From Acidobacteriota bacterium (lineage in GTDB: Bacteria > Acidobacteriota > Terriglobia > UBA7540), in assembly GCA_021828225.1 (NCBI GenBank), contig JAKASH010000056.1:1-10249 (forward strand): DNA of 10,249 nt, written 5' to 3'. Below, in pieces: positions 6,592 through 10,249 of the stretch. Every line of letters starts with the position of its first letter. The stretch's first letter is position 1. Below the pieces are notes generated by a model that was not told where the DNA came from, ran no database searches, and saw only the letters and a list, made by a program, of their open reading frames with translations. The position numbers and the translations under genes are program-made.

Positions 6592-8688
6592 ATGAGAAGT
6601 GATCGGTCGCCCAAGGGATACAGGCTGCTTGTTCTGCTCATTGTCGCACTCATAGCACCAGCTTTGAATTCCGTTCCTTCAGCAGCTCAGTCCTATTCGC
6701 AAGCGCGTATTATTCGTCTCAGCTTTGTGGAAGGCACTGTAACGCTGCAGCGTCCCGGCGTTGACCAGTGGGCGAAAGCCTTCATTAATACCCCGATCCA
6801 GCAAGGTTTCAAGCTGGCCACGGCCGCCAATAGCTTCGCGGAAGTCGAATTTGAAAATGGTTCCACGGCACGGCTGGGGCAGCTCAGCGAGCTCGATTTT
6901 ACCAACCTTTCCCTATCCTCTGACGGCAACAAGATTAACCATATGACCCTCACGCAGGGTTACGCTACGTTCACCGTCATGCCTGCACGGGGCGATGTCT
7001 ACGTGGTTCACGCTGCCGGCTCGACCTATACGGCTGCTGACAAGACGATGTTTCGCGTCGACTTGCAGCAGGCTAGCCAGCGCGTGGAAGTTTTCAAGGG
7101 TAAGGTTGAGGCCCAGAGCCCTTACGGGAATGGGATTGTCGCAAAGAATCAGGAGCTTCAACTGGTTCCCAGCAGTACAGATCGATTCCAGATTACTGAC
7201 GGTATTACCCAGGACGCCTGGGATCGGTGGGTGGACAAGCGCCAGCAGACCGAAACTCTTGCGAGCAACCGGGGCGGGGTGAACAATGCCAACTGGGCCG
7301 CAGGAGGTTCGCTCTACGGCTGGAGTGATCTTGCTTATTATGGCGCTTGGAACGATCTGCCCGGGTACGGAAGTTGCTGGGCTCCTTCTATGGGCGCCGG
7401 CTGGTCTCCCTATTCGATCGGACGCTGGGCCTGGTACCCCGGTTTTGGGTACACGTGGATCTCGGCGCTTCCCTGGGGGTGGCTGCCTTTCCATTACGGT
7501 AACTGGATTAATCCGGCGGGTTATGGCTGGTGCTGGCAACCCGGCGGATTTTCGAACTGGTCGCCGGGGATGGTGACTTGGTATGAGGGACCGGGCTGGA
7601 TTGGCTGGGCTCCCAGAACAACCCCTGGCATTTCCACCACGCAACCGGGTTGCCGAGTCGGCCAGGCCTGCGCTACTGCGGTCAGCCTCAACACGTTCCA
7701 GCGCGGCCGGCCGATATCGCCGAATGATGTCGTAAGAGTTGATCCTTTTCGAGGGCGTTTAGTCACTTCTCCGAGCGTTCCTCTCACGAGGGACCTGAGA
7801 TTGCCCGGTCCTGTAGTCGCGGGCAGTCCGTTAACTTCGGCGATGCGCGAGACTGGAGGCTCAGGCGCTACCCGCCTTGCGACCTCCCCAAGTGCCACCC
7901 GTATGCATATGCGGCGTGTCTTCGCGGCGCCAACCAGAGTTTTTGCGACGAGCACTATCCGCGGAGCCTGGGATGTGCAGCCCCATGCAGCGAGCGCCTT
8001 TATCCCGCAGATTCATCACTTTATGAACGGCTCGCGCCCAGCAACGCAATTGCTCCAAACCAACACCTCGAATCCCCGTGGCGCTGTTGCCGGTCGACCA
8101 GGGGTGATTGCGGGAAGTCCCTCGGGCCGGGCAACGAACTCATTCCGTGGCCGTCCCCCAGTGAACAACGACATGTTGCTGCCCGCCCGGTCAACGGTCA
8201 GACAGCCCATGTCGCGTTCGGTAAGCAACCCTGCCGGTCTGACCTCAATCCCTATCTCATCTTTGGGAGTCCGCGGGGGTGCGATGCACCGCGCGCCTTC
8301 TCTCGTGCCATCCGCCCAGCCTGCCGCGAGTGCAGTTAGAATGCCGTCGTTCCCGCAGCAGCGGATGCCGAATTTTAACCAGAACAAATTTCCAGCAAAC
8401 AATCGATCGATGGGGAACTCTCGCAATGCGCAGTCGCGCCAGCAGATGGAGATGAACCGGCGCTCCGGCATGTCGCAACAGCGTGTTCAACGAGCCCCGG
8501 CTTCTCGGCCTTCATCAGGTGGATTTGGCGGGGGCGGGATGATGAACCGGTCTTCCGGGCAAATGGGCGGCGGAATGAGGAGTAGTAGCCCGGGCGGCAT
8601 GGGCGGTGGAATGAGGAGCGCTGCGCCAGGTGGCATGGGCGGCGGAATGAGGGGAGGCGGGGGCGGTGCGCATGGCCCGCATCATTAA
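6592..8688 (+). CDS. Secreted FecR-domain protein with Trp/Gly-rich (DUF6600-type) region and Gly-Met repeat tail
   Basis: A 698-residue exported protein. AAAGGAGGTG at 6578-6587, an almost ideal Shine-Dalgarno, fixes the ATG at 6592; an in-frame GTG at 6556 is rejected. A signal peptide spans about 1-33 (hydrophobic core 11-25, cleavage near PSAAQS). Residues about 41-195 form a FecR-type beta domain (VEGTVTLQRPG, ATAANSFAEVEFENGSTARLG, YVVHAAGSTYTAADKTMFRVD, VEVFKGKVEAQ). Residues 235-339 hold 17 tryptophans with many Gly, Tyr and Pro in a recurring pattern (AWYPGFGYTW, NPAGYGWCW), matching the DUF6600 type of region. From about 346 on the sequence is Ser/Arg/Pro-rich and disordered, and it ends in three 12-residue MGGGMR repeats and GAHGPHH. 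In FecR itself the domain senses a TonB-receptor signal and controls a sigma factor; here no transmembrane anti-sigma part exists, so a structural or binding role at the cell surface is more likely. Function is unknown. Confidence 0.9.
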   Translation: MRSDRSPKGYRLLVLLIVALIAPALNSVPSAAQSYSQARIIRLSFVEGTVTLQRPGVDQWAKAFINTPIQQGFKLATAANSFAEVEFENGSTARLGQLSELDFTNLSLSSDGNKINHMTLTQGYATFTVMPARGDVYVVHAAGSTYTAADKTMFRVDLQQASQRVEVFKGKVEAQSPYGNGIVAKNQELQLVPSSTDRFQITDGITQDAWDRWVDKRQQTETLASNRGGVNNANWAAGGSLYGWSDLAYYGAWNDLPGYGSCWAPSMGAGWSPYSIGRWAWYPGFGYTWISALPWGWLPFHYGNWINPAGYGWCWQPGGFSNWSPGMVTWYEGPGWIGWAPRTTPGISTTQPGCRVGQACATAVSLNTFQRGRPISPNDVVRVDPFRGRLVTSPSVPLTRDLRLPGPVVAGSPLTSAMRETGGSGATRLATSPSATRMHMRRVFAAPTRVFATSTIRGAWDVQPHAASAFIPQIHHFMNGSRPATQLLQTNTSNPRGAVAGRPGVIAGSPSGRATNSFRGRPPVNNDMLLPARSTVRQPMSRSVSNPAGLTSIPISSLGVRGGAMHRAPSLVPSAQPAASAVRMPSFPQQRMPNFNQNKFPANNRSMGNSRNAQSRQQMEMNRRSGMSQQRVQRAPASRPSSGGFGGGGMMNRSSGQMGGGMRSSSPGGMGGGMRSAAPGGMGGGMRGGGGGAHGPHH
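8563..8661 (+). repeat. Coding tandem repeat, 36-base period, about 2.8 copies
   Basis: Copies begin at 8563, 8599 and 8635, exactly 36 bases apart, each opening with ATGGGCGGyGGAATGAGG. They encode MGGGMRSSSPGG, MGGGMRSAAPGG and the start of a third unit that runs into a poly-Gly end. The repeat is in frame at the C-terminus of the FecR-domain protein. The first 18 bases of each unit are nearly identical while the second half varies, as expected from recent duplication followed by drift. Confidence 0.9.
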
Positions 8689-8733
8689 TTGATTGGGAAA
8701 GCTGCAGGTTGCTGAGGTGTCGCGGCAGAGTCT

Positions 8734-8763
8734 GCGGGAGGATTATGAAACGATAATCCCCGC
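8734..8763. terminator. Hairpin at convergent gene ends
   Basis: GCGGG (8734-8738) and GATTAT (8741-8746) pair with ATAATC (8753-8758) and CCCGC (8759-8763), with a two-base AG bulge on the left arm and a six-base loop. It lies between the converging FecR-domain gene and memo gene and contains the memo stop codon. A shared bidirectional terminator is plausible by position, but neither strand has a T-run after the stem, so the call is tentative. Confidence 0.35.
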
Positions 8764-9570
8764 GTACCCTACCACCGAATCCGAGTCTCCACCTGCGTCT
8801 GCAGAGGTTGCATGGCGGATTAGCCGGCCCTCGCGGGCGCCGAGTTCCTTTGCTGCCGTGAGCATAGCGATTGTCGGCGCGTAGCCGCACATGGAGATGT
8901 TCTCGTCGCGGATCACTTCCAGCAGGCCCGCGGGATCAAGCTGCAGGATTTTCTCAATGGCCATCTCGTCCTTTTCCCGCGTGATGGCGTCCGGCTCATA
9001 GTGGTTCATGTCGCTTGAGGCGACGATGATAACGGTTTCCTTTGAACGCTTGACCGCATGTGCGACGGCCTGGCCCAGCAGTTCGAGCGATGGGTAGTCT
9101 GCCAATCCTATGACAATCGGAACAAAGGTGAAGGTGCCGGATTGCCGCTGCAGGAAGGGAATCTGGACCTCCAGAGAGTGTTCGTCAGAATGTGCCCCGG
9201 CATCCTCAGTTACCAGGCGGCACTTTGCCTGGATGTCGTTGGCCAACTCGGTGTCGATCGGGACTTGTCCAATCGGTGTTAGCCAGTGTCCCGTTGACAT
9301 GATGGCCAGCGCGGCACCCCGACCCCAATGATTCGGACCGAGAATGATGTAGCGGGAGCACGGAGGTAACAGCCGGTAGACGGCACCGGCGACATGGCCG
9401 GAGTACATATACCCGGCGTGAGGTACAACGCAGCCGATGGCTGTAGCCATGGGTTGTTCAGCCGGAGACTCGGGCTCCAGATATTGATCCACCTCACGCA
9501 TAAGAGCTTCGCACTTGTGAGGGTAGAATCGTCCAGCTACCGCCGGGGGACGCACTGCCGTGGACTCCAT
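8743..9570 (-). CDS. MEMO-family protein (AmmeMemoRadiSam system protein B)
   Basis: A 275-residue cytoplasmic protein of the MEMO1 family, related in fold to class III extradiol dioxygenases. Its bacterial role is not known; human MEMO1 binds copper and iron and is linked to redox control. The opening RPPAVAGRFYP (7-17) is diagnostic. The expected metal-site residues are present: H51 in PHAGYMYSGH, H81 in LGPNHWG and C228 in MCGYAPT, with H190 in SSDMNHY and the EHSLEVQIPFL motif (130-140) also conserved. In many prokaryotes this protein is encoded with AMMECR1 and a radical-SAM protein; neither is in this window. The ATG at 9570 is chosen over a TTG at 9576 because an upstream promoter places transcription start at 9570. 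There is no Shine-Dalgarno. It converges on the FecR-domain gene, with 54 bases between their stops. Confidence 0.94.
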   Translation of the reverse strand: MESTAVRPPAVAGRFYPHKCEALMREVDQYLEPESPAEQPMATAIGCVVPHAGYMYSGHVAGAVYRLLPPCSRYIILGPNHWGRGAALAIMSTGHWLTPIGQVPIDTELANDIQAKCRLVTEDAGAHSDEHSLEVQIPFLQRQSGTFTFVPIVIGLADYPSLELLGQAVAHAVKRSKETVIIVASSDMNHYEPDAITREKDEMAIEKILQLDPAGLLEVIRDENISMCGYAPTIAMLTAAKELGAREGRLIRHATSADAGGDSDSVVGYAGIIVS

Positions 9571-9576
9571 AAGCAA

Positions 9577-9606
9577 ATCGTAGGCGCCTGTTCAGCTGGT
9601 TGTCAA
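9577..9606 (-). promoter_or_regulatory. Sigma-70-type promoter of the MEMO-family gene, probably leaderless
   Basis: Read on the minus strand, a perfect TTGACA (9606-9601) is followed after 18 bases by TACGAT (9582-9577), which matches four of six consensus positions. Six bases then separate the -10 from the ATG at 9570, so transcription would start at or within a base or two of the start codon. The absence of any ribosome binding site before that ATG fits a leaderless message. Confidence 0.6.
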
Positions 9607-9628
9607 GCGCTCACACCAATCAGAATGG

Positions 9629-9646
9629 GTGGCATTTACATGCCAC
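9629..9646. repeat. Perfect inverted repeat upstream of the MEMO-family promoter
   Basis: GTGGCAT (9629-9635) and ATGCCAC (9640-9646) form a seven-pair stem with a four-base TTAC loop. It lies 53 bases beyond the stop of the 99-aa minus-strand gene and 23 bases upstream of the memo -35. Alternative pairings overlap it: TGCC (9641-9644) with GGCA (9651-9654), and GGGTG (9627-9631) with CACCC (9653-9657). No T-run follows on either strand. It may end the upstream transcript or bind a regulator. Confidence 0.45.
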
Positions 9647-9698
9647 TGGCGGCACCCTTCCGTTGGCTCTTAAAGTGTTTAAACTCGAGGCAAGGGGG

Positions 9699-9998
9699 TT
9701 ATTCGGGTTTGTTTTCGACGACGATCTTGAGGGATCGTAGAAACTGCGCGTCCTGAGGCGTAAGGTTGAATTCCGGTTCTTCGGAATGGCCATCTATGGA
9801 AAGGTCCTGGCGATGCACCGTGTTGGCTTCGCCCTTCTTGTTGAATCCGATGGTTACCTCCAGGACCAGGAAAAGATCGTAGCCTGCGGCCCGGATGCGA
9901 CCCATAACGTCGGATATTGTGTCGGAGTCTGCTAACGATTCGTTGATAGCCTGACCGAGCTCCTTAATCAGTCGTTTAAAATTGTCATCAAGTTCCAA
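9699..9998 (-). CDS. Uncharacterised 99-aa protein
   Basis: A 99-residue, acidic, soluble protein without signal peptide or membrane segment. The first half is predicted helical: MELDDNFKRLIKELGQAINESLADS, given here as residues 1-25, then SDVMGRIRAAGYD. A strand-rich middle (LFLVLEVTIGFNKK) and a C-terminal segment with LTPQDAQFLRSLKIVVE (79-95) follow. No family is recognised. The start is TTG at 9998. It is supported by AAAGGA eight bases upstream on the minus strand and by a strong promoter that gives a leader of about 30 bases; no in-frame ATG start is available further in without losing the first helix. It is divergent from the partial gene at 10161 and followed by the memo gene on the same strand, which has its own promoter. 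Confidence 0.78.
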   Translation of the reverse strand: MELDDNFKRLIKELGQAINESLADSDTISDVMGRIRAAGYDLFLVLEVTIGFNKKGEANTVHRQDLSIDGHSEEPEFNLTPQDAQFLRSLKIVVENKPE

Positions 9999-10037
9999 AA
10001 AAGCGTCCTTTGAACTCTAATTTTCCGCTCTGTTTGC

Positions 10038-10067
10038 ATTCTATGTTTCGTTTCAGGCGACTGTCAA
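10038..10067 (-). promoter_or_regulatory. Strong sigma-70-type promoter of the 99-aa gene
   Basis: Read on the minus strand, TTGACA (10067-10062, six of six) and TAGAAT (10043-10038, five of six) are separated by 18 bases. Transcription would start near 10031, leaving a leader of about 32 bases with AAAGGA before the TTG start at 9998. This is the best promoter match in the window. Confidence 0.72.
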
Positions 10068-10088
10068 GGCAGGTTCATTTCGTCCTGA

Positions 10089-10118
10089 TTGACGCCGGAA
10101 ATGCTTGAGTCTTACCAT
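10089..10118 (+). promoter_or_regulatory. Sigma-70-type promoter of the gene at 10161
   Basis: TTGACG (10089-10094, five of six) and TACCAT (10113-10118, four of six) are separated by 18 bases, which predicts a start near 10125 and a leader of about 36 bases. Its -35 lies 21 bases from the -35 of the opposing minus-strand promoter, so the two are arranged back to back and could share a regulator. Confidence 0.5.
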
Positions 10119-10160
10119 CAAAATGATAGAGCTTTTCCGCTAGAAGAGACTGTAAAGCCC

Positions 10161-10249
10161 ATGCTAGACAACCCGAACTCGTTCCTGGGGCGCTTGTTTC
10201 GACGGGCGCAACAACTCTTTCATCTCGTGATCGGCATTGTGTTCCTGTT
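10161..10249 (+). CDS. Partial gene, N-terminus of a probable membrane protein
   Basis: An open frame begins with ATG at 10161 and runs off the window after 29 codons. The N-terminus is polar (MLDNPNSFLG), then basic and amphipathic (RLFRRAQQLF), then turns hydrophobic (HLVIGIVFL), which suggests a first transmembrane helix with its start inside the cell. GAAGAGA about 10 bases upstream is a modest ribosome site, and a promoter match lies at 10089-10118. Too little is present to name a family. The lack of any downstream context means the reading frame itself is inferred from start, promoter and residue pattern. Confidence 0.55.
   Translation, partial: MLDNPNSFLGRLFRRAQQLFHLVIGIVFL

Noticed and set aside
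8563..8661. CRISPR-like repeats with a 36-base period
   Set aside because: The units are contiguous without unique spacers and are in frame within the C-terminus of the FecR-domain protein.
9676..9688. Palindromes GTTTAAAC and CTCGAG side by side
   Set aside because: They are short restriction-site-like words that overlap by chance composition; they do not extend into a longer dyad and no cloning-vector sequence is nearby.

Overview
The window looks like chromosomal DNA from a free-living, GC-rich bacterium, most likely an acidobacterium or a close relative. That placement is an inference. It rests on the combination of a secreted FecR protein with a Trp/Gly-rich (DUF6600-type) region, a lone MEMO-family protein, YebC, and several small proteins that I recognise only as 'acidobacteria-like'. 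There are no rRNAs, tRNAs, insertion sequences, phage genes or CRISPR arrays. Genes are densely packed with short gaps, and no gene-free stretch exceeds 300 bases.

Layout. From 4 to 8688 all genes lie on the + strand: a small zinc-ribbon protein, an aminoglycoside-phosphotransferase-fold (APH) kinase, an enolase homologue and a secreted M48 zinc protease. The gaps of 25 to 38 bases between these four suggest one transcript. Next come a 156-aa protein of unknown function (possibly preceded by a 21-codon leader ORF that overlaps it by ATGA), a DUF302 protein, the YebC/TACO1 translation factor, a secreted protein of unknown function, and the large FecR/Trp-rich secreted protein. From 8743 to 9998 two genes lie on the - strand: a MEMO-family metal-site protein and a 99-aa unknown, each with its own TTGACA-type promoter. 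At 10161 a + strand gene begins and runs off the window; it diverges from the 99-aa gene, with back-to-back promoters between them.

What stands out. The enolase keeps its metal ligands and catalytic Lys338, but the position of the substrate-binding histidine (yeast His373) is Ala and that of the catalytic Glu168 is Asp. It also sits directly behind a small-molecule kinase. This suggests a specialised enolase paralogue rather than the glycolytic housekeeping enzyme, and it is the best candidate here for undescribed biochemistry. The MEMO gene appears to be transcribed from a promoter that places +1 at its ATG, giving a leaderless mRNA. The FecR protein ends in exact 12-residue (36-base) repeats rich in Gly and Met.

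How the genes work together. I see no single integrated system. The zinc ribbon, kinase, enolase homologue and protease may be co-expressed; the M48 protease and the two other secreted proteins act in the envelope; YebC acts on ribosomes. The rest are uncharacterised.
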